64,000 bases of DNA from Piezodorus guildinii (lineage: Eukaryota > Arthropoda > Insecta > Hemiptera > Pentatomidae): assembly GCA_023052935.1 (NCBI GenBank), contig CM041298.1, forward strand, positions 5,077,563 through 5,141,562, read 5' to 3'. This document shows positions 1-11,259 of the stretch, in pieces. Below the pieces are notes generated by a model. That model was given only the letters and a program-made list of their open reading frames with translations. It did no database searches and was not told the origin of the DNA. The position numbers were made by a program, and so were the translations under genes. Numbering within the stretch: position 1 is the first letter of the stretch; each line of letters starts with the position of its first letter.

Positions 1-445
1 TTAAAGGTACTTTAGGACAAGAAAATTTAAAATATCGGCATTTAAGCCCTGTCAGACCATTTTAATCAGAATAAAACCTACATGATATTAAAGCCCATTA
101 AATTTTACATCGATATAGCGAGTTTAATCAATATCGTCGGAACCATTTTTGAGAAATTCAAAAAAAGGTGCAAAATGCATGGTATAAAGTGGCTCTTCTG
201 GTGAGCTCATTTTGATGAAAAAAGTTTTGTCACGTCTCGGGCGTGTAGTTGTCTTAAATGTGAAATTTCAGTTTCATAGGACTTACCACACACTCACACA
301 CACACACACACACAGACCTTTTTTGCGGGACTTGGTTATTTGGACTCAGGGGACCCTAAAACGTGTATTTCCGTTAAAAACTGGAATTCGAAAATTTCCA
401 CAATTGCAATACTTCCCCTTACTATATATGGTAAGTGAAAGTAAA
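1..445 (+). mobile_element. HLE copy, cut by window edge
   Basis: This is the 3' half of HLE in + orientation, including (CA)n at about 290-314 and the terminal palindrome in the form CTATATATGGTAAG. It joins a SINE fragment through a shared TAAAAGG. Confidence 0.8.
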
Positions 446-590
446 AGGTGGTCCCAAGCCTGTGCGATGTCAGGTACTCGTTAAAGATCCCTATCCAAAT
501 TAAACCTGGATAGGCAAAATTTAGGACTCCCACTGTTCCATTGTCCGTGTAGCCACATCAGCATAAAATATAAATGAATAAACAAACAAA
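442..590 (+). mobile_element. SINE-A fragment, 3' half
   Basis: Contains the SINE-A body from the GGTGGTCC segment to the tail AATGAATAAACAAACAAA. The tRNA-like head is absent. Confidence 0.7.
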
Positions 591-700
591 AGTTATTGAA
601 TAAATTAGCAGAGTCGAATACACGCCATATTGAAGTTAAGCACAGGGGTCTGAGTTTTTTATTTATATTACTTTTTTTCTTTGATTGAAATAGCCTAGCA

Positions 701-765
701 GGTTTGAACACATTACCTGGGCGTAGAAGGCTGTAATAGTAGCCACTATGCTGCAGGTGACCACC
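701..765 (-). mobile_element. SINE-A head fragment
   Basis: Reverse orientation of the tRNA-like head: a degraded B box (GGTTTGAACA on + strand) followed by AGAAGGCTGTAATAGTAGCC and CAGGTGACC. Sequence around 775-850 may be a further decayed piece. Confidence 0.5.
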
Positions 766-859
766 GTATACATAAGCCTCCTGACAGCTAGATAACAGCT
801 AGGCAAGGGACCTCGAAGGTGGGTTTTTTAATGCCACCACCAGGTGTCCCATTGTTATT

Positions 860-1456
860 TTGTTTTTCTCTCATTTACCTCAAGCGTGGGTATCACCAAG
901 GATTTATTATAGTAAATCAGCAAAGCTAAATATTAATACTAAAATAACCGCTGCAAATTATTACACAATGGTTTATCATTTCCAAGTGTTAGTGTAGAAC
1001 TGTTTATATAGCTATTTAGGGGCAATTAACTAATATTAAAAGTAATAAAAAATTCAAAGGGAATAGCTTAAACGGTCTATAAAAAAAAAAAAAAAAACCT
1101 GTACCACTACAACCCATGAAGGGTCTTGGGCTCTTTACATATAGAGATTCGTACTGTTTCTAGGCCAACGGCAGTGCAGCGAGGTGATTAGGCCTTAATC
1201 ACGCTCAGCCGCCAGGTTTTTCCCCAATTAATTTGGGTACCCACTTTATAGAGGCTGGGTCTGCCCCAGGAGGGTCTCCATACCCTAGGGTCGCCCCCAA
1301 GACTAAATTAACAGAATAATTAATATTACCACTGCTAATATCAAGACTATAGATCCTCTGCAATTTCTAAACCGAATTCAATGATAATTTTTTCGTTTTG
1401 TGGGAAATTTTAGTCTCTATCGAATAGCGCTTAAGCAGCAGTATTTGTGGTATTAT
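860..1456. other. Unassigned, with a GC-richer unclassified block at 1100-1310
   Basis: A 17-base A run at 1081 precedes a GC-richer block with a near-palindrome GTGATTAGGCCTTAATCAC (about 1182-1200) and a CCCAATTAATTTGGG palindrome. No ORF. It looks like a repeat fragment, but no second copy is present in the window. Confidence 0.4.
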
Positions 1457-2355
1457 TTTCACTTACTATATATAGTAAGGAAAAGTATTGCGATCCTGAA
1501 AATTTTCGAATTCCAGTTTTTAAGGGAAATACACGTTTTAGGGTTCCCCGAGTCCAAATAACCAAGTCCGCAAAAATGTCTGTGTGTGTGTGTCTGTGGT
1601 AACTTCCGGGCGGAAACAGTAAGTCCTATGAAACTGAAATTTCATATTTAAAACAAATATACGGCCGAGACGTTATAAAACCTTTTTCATCAAAATGAGC
1701 TTACCAGAAGAGGCACTTTATACAATGCATTTTGCACCTTTTTTCGATTTTCTCGAAAAGGGTTTCAACGATTTTGATTAAACTCGCTATATTAATGTAA
1801 AATTTAATAGGCTTTAACATCGTGTAGGTTTCATTATGATAAAAATAGTCTGAAAGGGCTTAAATGCCAATATTTTAAACTTTCTTTCTCTAAAGTACCT
1901 TTAATTTTATTGATTCTATAAAAATAACTATATTATCGTGTTACCACTGATGAAAAACAGCTAAATATGCAAGTTGAGTGAATTTGAAAAGCAACTAAAG
2001 GAGAAAACTGAAAAAATATTTTTTTAATGCAATTTTTCGTTTTTGAACATAAGAGCAATAATATACACGTATGATATACCGTTGGAAAGCTAAAGATTTT
2101 AGAAAAAATATTATCTCATACACAAGCCTTTAAAAGTTAATAGAGAGTAATGAAATGAACATAAAACTAACTGATTATTTTAGATAATAATATAATAGAT
2201 TTTTAATAAAACAAAAGTTTCTGTACAAATGCAATTTAATTAATTCCTTAATAATAAATACGTTTCAAGTATTTTTATCTCTAACTGTTTTTGAAAATTC
2301 TTTCATTGATTTTAAAAATGGATGTAAGTGAAAGTCGTGTGTTGCCCGCACCAGA
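1457..2355 (-). mobile_element. HLE copy, near full length
   Basis: On the + strand it runs from TTTTCACTTACTATATATAG to GTGTGTTGCCCGCACCAGA. Both ends are present. It is followed directly by an oppositely oriented partial copy. Confidence 0.8.
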
Positions 2356-2360
2356 TTTTT

Positions 2361-2872
2361 TATCAATGCTAACAAGATAATTTGATTTTTATAGAATCTA
2401 AAAAATTAAAGGTACTTGAGGGGAAGAAAATTTAAAATATCGGTATTTAATTTAAGCCCTGTCAGACCATTTTAAATCGGATAGAACCCTACATGGCGTT
2501 TAAGCCTATTAAATTTTACATCGATATAGCGAGTTTAATCAAAATCGTCGAAACCGTTTTCGAGGAAATCGAAAAAAGGTGCAAAATGCATGGTATAAAG
2601 TGGGTCTATTGGTAAGCTCGTTTTGATGAAAAAGGTTTTGTAACGTCTCGGGCGTATAGTTGTCTGAAATGTGAAATTTCAGTTTCATAAGACTTACTGT
2701 TTCCGCCCGGGAATTACAACAAACAAACACACACACACAGACAGACCTTTTTGCGGGACTTGGTTATTTGGACTCAGGGGACCCTAAAATGTGTATTTCC
2801 GTTGAAAACTGCAATTCGAAAATGTTCACGTTCGCAATACTTTCCCTTACTATATATAGTAAGTGAAACTAA
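2361..2872 (+). mobile_element. HLE copy, 5'-truncated
   Basis: The 3' 510 bp of HLE, starting inside the element (ATCAATGCTAACAAGATAA) and ending with the intact palindrome. Together with 1457-2355 it forms a divergent pair. Confidence 0.75.
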
Positions 2873-3109
2873 AAGATTAGGAAGAAATAATGTGCTATTT
2901 TAATATGAGGATCGACTTCCTTAAACCGGATGCTTTAATTTGTTTTCTTATCATTATTCTTTTTGTTCCTTTGAGATAATTAAGGACAATATAACAATAA
3001 TAATAATAAGATAAAAACGAGAAATAGGAAATTACTTATTATATTATAAAAATATTATTGTTTTGAAACGTAATAAGGTTCAACGACTTAATGAAATATT
3101 TAATACCAA

Positions 3110-3976
3110 CAATCCTTTCGGTTTTAAAAATTAACAAATTGAATGGAATCCCCACACAATACTGAAACGACCAGAAATTTCCCGCCGCTTTCGCTTACTT
3201 CAACACTTACTAGACTCTAACCTTCCACTTAACTACAAAAGGCTTATCTACATGACTATTATAAGACCGACATGGACTTACGAAGTAGAGATTTGGGGCT
3301 CTACTAAACCATCAAATTCTTCTCGTCTCCAATCCTTTGAAAAATCCTCAATGTTCCTAACTTTGTCACAAATTAACTAATCCATAAAGACCTTAATGTT
3401 TTCTATGTTGCTGACTTGGCCCGAACCACTTAGGGGTGGGCATAATCGAATGACGATTATCAGATCATTCGATTATTTCAATCATTCGAATTAATCGATT
3501 ATCGGATTAATCGGTTTGGAGAAAGGAGTGATCATTCGAACTAAATTTTACAAAGATGATGGAGGGATTACAAGGGGTTTTAACCGAATGACCATATTTT
3601 ATTTTTATTTTTTGCTCGTCACATAAATTATAGCCAGCATTGTGCCCCATATTATCCTTCAGAATGCATCATTCGATTATGACGATCATCCGATTATGCC
3701 CACCCCTAGTACCACTCCTTTCATTACTAACTCTATTCCCACTCTAATCGACTAGTTTCAATCCTTGCTACCTCTACAATTCCTGATAATCCTCCAAGGC
3801 GTTTGAGAAGAAGATGGCCTCGAGACCTTCTGCTAGTTTAGCATAGTTTTTGGAGATCTGCCAATGGGTAGAATCCCTACAAGTGAATCACGACATTATA
3901 ATCTTGTAGTACATTTACTAAATTTATTTTATTATACCGTAGTAAATATCAATAAATATATATATATTTTTTTAAG
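3110..3976 (+). mobile_element. Jockey-like LINE 3' fragment, split by a hAT MITE
   Basis: Codons resembling LNYKRLIYMTIIRPTWTY and EIWGS match the region after the reverse transcriptase core of Jockey-like elements. The 3' end (CAATAAATAT plus T/A-rich tail) matches fragments at 60545-60795 and 61483-62466. Frameshifts and stops make it dead. A MITE occupies 3431-3708. Confidence 0.65.
3431..3708. mobile_element. hAT-type MITE, copy 1
   Basis: 278 bp with terminal inverted repeats TAGGGGTGGGCATAATCG / CGATTATGCCCACCCCTA. It is flanked by GAACCACT and GTACCACT (7 of 8 match), consistent with an 8-bp duplication. Internally rich in ATTCGATTA-type inverted motifs. No transposase. Confidence 0.7.
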
Positions 3977-4047
3977 TAAATAAAATAAGTGCAGCACCGG
4001 ATTTTATAAAAAACGGCTACAAGGATTTGGAATAAATTGACTAAGTT

Positions 4048-4338
4048 GATATAAAAATGTTATATTTCCGTTGAAAACAGGAATTCAAAAATTATCTTTC
4101 CAATACTTTCTCTCCCTATATATTCCATACAGAGGTAAGTGAAAGTAACAATTCTAGATTTTAATGCGAAAAGAACCAAATAAGTTGGCTTAATAATATA
4201 GTTATGTGAGTTGCGCTTCCTGCAAAATTTACTAGAATGGATATAGCAAATTTTGGAAATCAATGTCTCAATTATGGGTAGATTTCTGTATTTTTGCATT
4301 ATGAAAAGCAAGAATCAACAGTAGAAGAAAAATAAAAA
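4048..4338 (+). repeat. HLE 3' end plus left half of a segment duplicated at 29671-29865
   Basis: The first 100 bases are an HLE 3' end with a variant terminus (CATACAGAGGTAAGTGAAAG). Bases 4148-4338 then match 29671-29865, including GTTGGCTTAATAATAT and AAAAGCAAGAATCAACAGTA. Confidence 0.65.
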
Positions 4339-5246
4339 TCTGGTGCGGGCAACACACGACATTCACTTACCTCCATTTTTAAAATCAATGAAAGAATTTT
4401 CAAATACAGTTAGAGATAAAAATACGTGAAATTATTAAGGAATTAATCAAATTGAATTTCTATAGAAACATGTGTTTGATTAAAAAATCTATTATATTAT
4501 TATCTAAAATAATCAGTTAGTTTTATGTTTATTTCATCACTCTCTATTAACTTTTAAAAGCTTGTGTATGAGATAATATTTTTTCTAAAATCTTTAGCTT
4601 TCCAACGGTATATTATACATGTATATTACTGCTCTTATGTTCAAAAACGAAAAATTGCATTAAAAAAATATTTTTTCTGTTTTCTCCTTTAGTTGGGTAT
4701 CGAATTTATTCAATTTATATATTTACCTGTTTTTCATCAGCGTTAACAAGATAATCGAGTTATTATTATTGAATCTACAAAATTAAAGGTACTTTAGGGG
4801 AAGAAAATTTAAAATATCGGCATTTAAGCCCTGTCAGATCATTTTTATCCAAATAAAACCTACATGATATTAAAGCCCATTAAATTTTACATCGATATAG
4901 CGAGTTTAATCAAAATCGTCGGAACCGTTTTCGAGAAAATCGAAAAAAGGTGCAAAATGCATGGTATAAAGTGCCTCTTCTGGTAAGCTCATTTTGATGA
5001 AAAAAGTTTTGTCACGTCTCGGGCGTATAGTTGTCTTAAATATGAAATTTCAGTTTCATAAGACTTACCGTTTCAGCCCGGGAGTTACCACACACACACA
5101 CACACACACACACAGACCTTTTTGCAGGACTTGGTTATTTGGACTCAGGGGACCCTAAAACGTGTATTTCCGTTAAAAACTGGAATTCGAAAATTTTCAC
5201 GATCGCAATACTTCCCCTTACTATATATAGTAAGTGAAAGTAAAAA
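4339..5246 (+). mobile_element. HLE full-length reference copy (Helitron-like, 908 bp) with empty site elsewhere in the window
   Basis: The copy begins TCTGGTGCGGGCAACACACG. After 20 bases comes ACTTTCACTTAC-type sequence (one change here). It ends with the palindrome ACTTACTATATATAGTAAGT, then GAAAGTAAAAA. ACTTTCACTTAC and its reverse complement therefore sit near both ends but offset, an asymmetric terminal inverted repeat. The interior holds a (CA)n tract and no transposase, so the element is non-autonomous. The flanks match 29671-29990, where the insert is missing: an A at 4338 and a T at 5247 join directly at 29865/29866. The 5' TC, the A/T target, the 3' hairpin and the offset repeats fit Helitron2/Helentron-type elements. 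A TIR element with an AAAAAT duplication is the alternative. Confidence 0.65.
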
Positions 5247-5740
5247 TTGAATCAAATTTTAAAATAGAGCAAGACAATAACTGCGGACATACTGCGATAT
5301 CTATTTAGGCTCGGTAGCAGGAGAATTATTTAAAATTTCTGGAAACCTCTCCTAAATTTAATTAAGTAATAAACATAAAAATAACATTTATTTATTTCTC
5401 AAGACATTTTCATGACTTTTCTTTACTCTGCAAATATACTCATTGTGGTACTATAAATAAATTAAAATAACAAAAAAAAAACATTATCTACAGTTGTATC
5501 CAGAAAAGTAACACCAAGCATTGTGATACGCGCACCAGATTTTATAATATAGTTACATATTGAAATAAATAAAAATCTATTCAAGTAGCTAGGATGAAAT
5601 ATGGGCAAAAGCTATAAAAGGACCTACCAGGAAAACAAGGACACCTGGAGGCGTCAATACAAACAGTTCCTTATCTATGTCCTTAATATATATATACATA
5701 TACTTAATTTTGTTATTATTTATTTACATTTAATTAAATT
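5247..5740 (+). repeat. Right half of the duplicated segment, then unassigned sequence
   Basis: 5247-5362 match 29866-29990 (shared CATACTGCGATATC and GGAAACCTCTCC). After about 5365 no match is seen apart from a short HLE-like end (ACGCGCACCAGATTTT) near 5535. The rest is AT-rich without a gene. Confidence 0.55.
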
Positions 5741-6635
5741 ATTACTCTCAGTTACCTATATATGAAATATATAGTAAGTTAAAGTTTTGAGATCGTGAAA
5801 ATTATAGAATTCCAGTTTTCAAAGGAAATACACGTTTTAGGGTAACCTGAGTCCAAATGACCAAGTCACACAAAAAGTTCTGTGTGTATGTGGTAAGACT
5901 AGCGCGAAAATAAAAAATCGTATGAGACTGAAATTTCATATTTAAGACAACTATACACCCGAGATGTTACTGCAACTTTTTCATCAAAATCGGCCAACGA
6001 GAAGAACCACTTTATACCATGCATTTTGCACCTTTTGTCGATTTTCTCAAAAACGGCTCTAACGATTTTGATTAAACTCGCTCTATCGATATAAAATTTA
6101 ATGGGCTTTAATACCATGTAGGTTTCATTCTGATTGAAATAGTCTGATAAGGCTTAAATGTCGATATTTTAAATTTTCTTTCTCTAAACTACTTCTATTT
6201 TGTATATTCCACAAAAATAACCATATCATCTCAATACCATTAATAAAAAAACAGGGAAATATATAAGAATTCGGTATCCACAACAGTAGTATAACAGTAA
6301 TATACATGTAAAAGATACCGTTTGAGAGCTAAAGATTTTAGAAAAAAAAATTATCTTATACACAAGCTTGTAAACGGCTCTAACGATTTTGATTAAACTC
6401 AGTATGTCAATATAAACTTGAATGGGCTTTAATACGATGTAAGTTTCATTCTGATTGAAATAGTCTGACGGGGCTTCAATGTCTATTTTTTAAATTTTCT
6501 TCCTCTCAATTACCTTTAATTTTGTAGATTAAAAAAAAAAGATATGCTAGGTAAATAAGCGAGTTGGACTGAAATAAAAAATAAAACCGCAAAATTATTT
6601 TTTAATGTAATATTTGTTTTAATATAAGAACCGTA
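5741..6635 (-). mobile_element. HLE copy with internal rearrangement
   Basis: The 3' end has the variant palindrome around CCTATATATGAAATATATAG. After position 6370 the copy jumps back and repeats the segment beginning CGGCTCTAACGATTTTG (first at about 6055), so roughly 170 bases are present twice in diverged form. Confidence 0.7.
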
Positions 6636-6683
6636 ATTCTTTTTTAAAAAATTTGTTTTTCGTAATTCTACCACGTAGGATTG

Positions 6684-6931
6684 TTTGTTTGTTCATTGCC
6701 GCTAGTCAGACGATGCTACAATGGGAATCATGAATTTTATCTACTTGGGTTTAATTAGGAAAGAGATCGTTAACGAGAGACCACCATTTTACGTCCCCTC
6801 CGAAGTACGGCATAACTAAGCATTATTTACTCTGTTTAAAAAGACCACGAGCTATCTGCCGAGTTTTAGCCCGGGACATTGGTAGCTCACATAGCTTAGC
6901 CACTGCACCACAGGTGACCACCAAATTGTTA
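6684..6931 (-). mobile_element. SINE-A copy, diverged
   Basis: The (TTTG)-rich tail comes first on the + strand. The body CAGACGATGCTACAATGGGA and the head end CACAGGTGACCACC follow. The B box is degraded. Confidence 0.7.
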
Positions 6932-7001
6932 CCGATGGATAGTAGTCTTGAGAGAAATGTTAAAATTGGAATTTCTTAATGTATTTAAAATTCACAAATT
7001 T

Positions 7002-7003
<2 letters not shown>

Positions 7004-7073
<70 letters not shown>
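7004..7073. repeat. (TA)n microsatellite
   Basis: About 70 bases of uninterrupted TA repeats at the outer edge of an inverted repeat. Confidence 0.95.
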
Positions 7074-7078
<5 letters not shown>

Positions 7079-7332
7079 GTTTGAAATGATTCGGGTTTTA
7101 GGTCCTTAAACTATCACTCCTTCTTAATTTGCTTTATTTAACGTTTCGATCCTCCGTCTAGCTTATACATAGAATCGTTTTCAACACAAAGAATTTTATT
7201 GAGCACCGGCACACCACTCAGACTAACTACAGGGAATATATATATACGGAGGGTCGAAACGTCAAATAAAGAAAATTAAAAAGGAGTGATAGTTTAAGGA
7301 CCTAAAAAACGAATCATTTCAAATAAAATTAT
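7072..7332. repeat. Inverted repeat with about 86-bp arms
   Basis: Arms 7072-7157 and 7246-7332 are about 90 percent complementary (shared CTTAAACTATCACTCCTT and ACGTTTCGA). The spacer is about 88 bases. The TTTCGA/TCGAAAC motif recalls Penelope-like repeats, but no hammerhead core is present. Confidence 0.7.
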
Positions 7333-7694
7333 AATATAAAAAGGTCGATGAATTAAATTCTTGTATATATATATATATATATACATACATATATAGTTGT
7401 AAGTTAAGAGGTTGAAGATGGACAAGGGTAAGAAAGCGTATCGAAAGAATGGCATCCTAGCTTGATAAGAAAGTTGTGGATCTAGCGCGGTATAGAAACC
7501 TCAACACCAACACTCTTGATCCTTGTCTTCAATATTATACTATCTATATTATATCCTTGTATTATTGTAGTTGTATAGTTACAACTTGTATTGATAAAAC
7601 ATAATTATTATTTAAAATATCACTATATCTCACTTTCAATATTTTAGAATAGTATCTGCGACAATAAAGTGGTGTTTGATGTTTTTTTGACTTT
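7333..7694. other. Unassigned, with a short (TA)n tract
   Basis: TA repeats at about 7362-7395, then AT-rich sequence with TTGTATTATTGTAGTTGTATAG-like text. No gene seen. Confidence 0.4.
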
Positions 7695-7946
7695 ATTAAA
7701 TGTTTATTTATTTAACGTCACTTTATGCTACTAAGGCTAATCGGACGATGCTACAGTGGGAGTCCTAAATTTTGCCTATCAAGGTTTAATTAGGATTGGG
7801 GCCTATAACGTGTACCACATTTTACGTCTCGTGCAAGGGACGGCATAACCTATATTACTTAATTAGGGTCACCTGTCAGGTTTGAACCCCTGATTTGAGG
7901 AATAGAAGGCTGTTAAGCTAGCCACTACACCACAGGTGATCCCATG
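7695..7946 (-). mobile_element. SINE-A copy
   Basis: The tail (TTTATTTATTTAACGTCAC on the + strand), body and tRNA-like head are present. The B box reads GGTTTGAACCCC in reverse orientation. Confidence 0.75.
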
Positions 7947-8113
7947 TGTCTTTTGTTACATTCTATCGACTAATAGGACTTAATTAAATTAATTAATGTT
8001 TATAATCCTTGCACTTTCTGACGGTATAATATACATCTATACTAATATCCTTGTTCTTATTCGCACATTTGTCTTATTCGTGAACCATCTATATCTTATT
8101 ATAGGTGTATAAT

Positions 8114-8298
8114 TATAGGTGGAATAGTCAGGAATCAGTCATTTTTGAAAAGTTTTTAATTTTGCCAACGTTTCGGCCCAAGCTTGTGAGCCATCATCAG
8201 GGCATTACTGAGCCATGTCCAAGCATAAACTTCAGTTTATGACTGATTCCTGACTATTCCACCTATAATAGTTTCTACAGTCGACTATACACCCTCAA
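8114..8298 (-). mobile_element. Penelope-like repeat fragment with terminal inverted arms
   Basis: Arms 8114-8141 (AGGTGGAATAGTCAGGAATC) and about 8238-8267 are inverted copies. The unit contains a hammerhead motif on the minus strand and resembles 38171-39010. Confidence 0.55.
8164..8203 (-). ncRNA. Hammerhead ribozyme motif (Penelope-type)
   Basis: On the minus strand: GCC, CTGATGA, a 6-bp stem II (GGCTCA / TGGGCC, one G-U pair), GAAA, then CGTT and GGC. GCC and GGC form a short stem I. Stem III would be the self-complementary ACGT, expected to work only as a dimer. GUU is the predicted cleavage triplet. Confidence 0.6.
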
Positions 8299-8449
8299 TA
8301 TACATCTATATCTTATCTTATTTCCTATTTAACTTGATTCTCGATTTCTTTCTAGAATCATTAACGAATACCTTGAAACACGCTGCGAATCACCATTATA
8401 CGCCTTGAAAAAAAATTTGGGGCATTTTTTAATTTTTTTTTTTTAATAT

Positions 8450-8985
8450 ACTTTACTTTAACTAAATATGAAATATAAGGCAAATTGTTGCGATCGTGAA
8501 AATTTCATAGGAAATACATGTTTAAGGTCCCCGAGTCCAAATGCTTTAGTGTCTCCAAAGTGTCTTTGTGTGGTGATACGCCTGGCCCGAAAACGAACAG
8601 TATTACATAACTAGAATTTCATGTTTAGAACAGGTAAATGTCTGCATGTTATAGCAATTTTTTCATGTAATTCGAAGAACCAGTAGAGCCACTTTATACC
8701 ATGCATTTTGAACCTTTCTACAATTGTCACAAAAACGGTTAAAACTATTTTGATTAAACTCTCTATATCGATGTAAAATTTAATGCGCTCTAATATCAAG
8801 TAATTTTCATTCGGATTGAAATCTGAATTTCGAAAAAAAAAAAAAAAAAAAATTGGCTAATGACTTCAGAAAAAAAATTATAGTATACAAAATAACTAAC
8901 TTATTGTTGAAGATAATAATATAATATAATATTTAATAAAACACATGTTTCTATTGAAACTTGATGTATTTAATTACTTAGCAGT
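8450..8985 (-). mobile_element. HLE copy, decayed
   Basis: Starts with the variant terminus AAATATGAAATATA and keeps the TTGATTAAACTC and GATAATAATATAAT landmarks. Several internal deletions and an 18-base A run at 8835. Confidence 0.65.
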
Positions 8986-8989
8986 TTAT

Positions 8990-9893
8990 TACTTTCACTT
9001 ACTATATATAGTAACGGAAAGTATTGCGATCGTGAAATTTTTCGAATTACAGTTTTCAACGGAAATACACGTTTTAGTGTCCCCTGAGTCCAAATAACCA
9101 AGCCCCGCAAAAAGGTCTTAGTGTGTGTGTGTGTGTGTGTGTGTGTGGCAACTCCCGGTCGGAAACGGTAAGTCCTATGGAACTGAAATTTCACATTTAA
9201 GACAATTATACGCCCGAGAAGTTACAAAACCATTTTCATCAAAATGAGCTTACCAGAAGAGCCACTTTATATCATGCATTTTGCACCTTTTTTCGATTTT
9301 CTCAGAAACGGTTCTGATGATTTCGATTAAACTCGCTATATAGATGTAAACTTTAATGGGCTTTAATATCATGTAGGTTTTATTCTGATTAAAATAGTCA
9401 GACAGGGTTTAAATGCCGATATTTTTAATTTTCTTCCTCTAAAGTACCTTTAATTTTGTAGATTAAATAAATAAGTTATTATCTTGTTACGCTGATGAAA
9501 AACAGGTAAATATATAAATTGAATGAATTCGATACCCAACTAAAGTAGAAAACAGAAAAAAATATTTTTTTAATGCAATTTTGCGGTTTTGAATTTAAGA
9601 GCAGTAATATACATGTATGATATACCGTTGGAAAGCTAAAGATTTTAGAAAAAATGTTATCTTATACACAAGCTTTTAAAAGTTAATAGAGAGTGATGAA
9701 AAGCCGATAAAACTAACTGATTATTTTATATAATAATATATTAAATTTTTTAATAAAACACATGTTTCTATAGAAATTCCATTTAATTAATTCTTTAATC
9801 GTTTCACTCATTTTTATTCTTACTGTACTTGAAAATTCTTAAATTGATTTTAACAACGAAGGTAAGTGAAAATGGTGTGTTGCACGCACCTGA
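8990..9893 (-). mobile_element. HLE copy, full length
   Basis: Both ends are present, with (GT)n at about 9121-9147. It shares diagnostic changes with 11941-12796 (CCGGTCGGAAACGG and CCCGAGAAGTTAC), so the two copies come from one subfamily. Confidence 0.8.
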
Positions 9894-9895
9894 TT

Positions 9896-10386
9896 TTTCT
9901 ATAATTTGATATTCAGACCTTAATGAATGATATCACGAAGTAAGAGCCATAGAAGATTAGTTGGATTGCAAATGTTGTTCGAGTGGATCCCTAAAGCTTA
10001 ATCTCAAGATTGGTAGGGAGAAAGATTCAGATGTTGTATGGTAAGGCCGCTCCATTTCAGAATCGATCGTGCTAAACAATATCGATATCGAGGACATAAA
10101 CAATAGAATCGATTCTTTCTTAAACCGCACAATGCCCCCCTCCTACCTCCTTACCAAACAATATTCTCACTTCTTCAGAATACCTTTCCATTCGTCAGCT
10201 ATCACAAATATATTGGCATCATAGTCGTGCATGTGGGAAATGCAGCGGTTATTAAAATTTATATATTTTTTTAAAATTATTATTGAATAAAAAATTATTA
10301 GTGAGAGGGCGAAAATTACAAAAACTGCATTTATGGATACTTCGAATTATTTTTTAACTTCTACTTAACTACATATGAAATATATA
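9896..10386. other. Unassigned
   Basis: Mixed composition. An ATCGAT-rich patch (about 10060-10110) is followed by a C-rich stretch at 10135. No gene or known repeat. Confidence 0.4.
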
Positions 10387-10648
10387 GTTTGTTTATTTAT
10401 TTAACGTCACTTTATGCTACTATGGCTAATCGGACGATGCTACAGTGGGAGTCCTAAATTTTTCCTATCCAGGTTTAATTAGGATAAGGATCTTTAACGA
10501 GTACCTGACATCGCACCGACTCCGAAAGACGACATAACTAAGAATTTTTTTACTCACATTAAAAAAACCTAGAAACACCCGGGGGTTTGAACCCGTGACC
10601 TTTGGCATAGGAGGCTCTTATGCTAGCCACCCTGCTACAAGTGATCCT
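10387..10648 (-). mobile_element. SINE-A copy, forming the outer part of a long inverted repeat
   Basis: Tail, body and head are present in reverse orientation. The B-box region reads GGTTTGAACCCGTGACC. Its head continues seamlessly into the left arm of the 10531-11259 inverted repeat. Confidence 0.8.
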
Positions 10649-10808
10649 CGAAATATATAATAAGGGAACGTATTGCAACGAGAAAAGATTCGTATCGCTT
10701 AATTTTGTCTAATTTACCTTATTTTAATATAAATCAAAATAATACAAATATAATAAATTTTAGAATCCTTCTTTTTTAAGGAAAAGGCCATTATGTCTGT
10801 GTGTGGTA

Positions 10809-10989
10809 AGTCTAGTACGAAACGAAAAATCGTACGAAACTGAAATTTCATATTTAAGACTACTATACACCTGAGACGCTACAGCAAATTTTTCACTAAA
10901 GTCGGCAGACCGGAAGTGGTACTTTATACCATGAATTTTGCACCTTTTTAAGATTTTCTCAAAAACGACTCCAACGATGTAGATTAAAC
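10809..10989 (-). mobile_element. HLE fragment in the spacer of the inverted repeat
   Basis: Contains GAAACTGAAATTTCATATTTAAG-type sequence and the CTTTATACCATG landmark, as in the middle of HLE. Confidence 0.7.
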
Positions 10990-11140
10990 TCACACACAGA
11001 CATAATGGCCTTTTCCTTAAAAAAGTAGGATTCTAAAATTTATTATATTTGTATTATTTTGATTTATATTAAAATAAGGTAAATTAGACAAAATTATACG
11101 AATCTTTTCTCGTTGCAATACGTTCCCTTATTATATATTT

Positions 11141-11258
11141 CGAGGATCACTTGTAGCAGGGTGGCTAGCATAACAGCCTCCTATGCCACGAGTTTAAACC
11201 AGCGGGGTGGTCTTAGGATTTTTTAATGGGAGTAAAAAATCCTTAGTTATGTCGATTA
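11141..11258 (+). mobile_element. SINE-A head fragment
   Basis: Runs from GATCACTTGTAGCAGGGTGG to the TTAGTTATGTCG body segment and is truncated there. It is the outer right arm of the inverted repeat. Confidence 0.75.
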
Positions 11259-11259
11259 A

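Larger units (their letters stand above)
10531..11259. repeat. Long near-perfect inverted repeat (arms about 275 bp)
   Basis: Arms 10531-10808 and 10990-11259. The inner 200 bases of each arm differ by only a few positions, for example an extra CGCT in the left arm. The outer part is the SINE-A head in opposite orientations. The 181-base spacer is an HLE fragment. Confidence 0.85.

Noticed and set aside
7004..7073. (TA)n tract considered as a replication origin or regulatory element
   Set aside because: Simple microsatellite with no supporting context.
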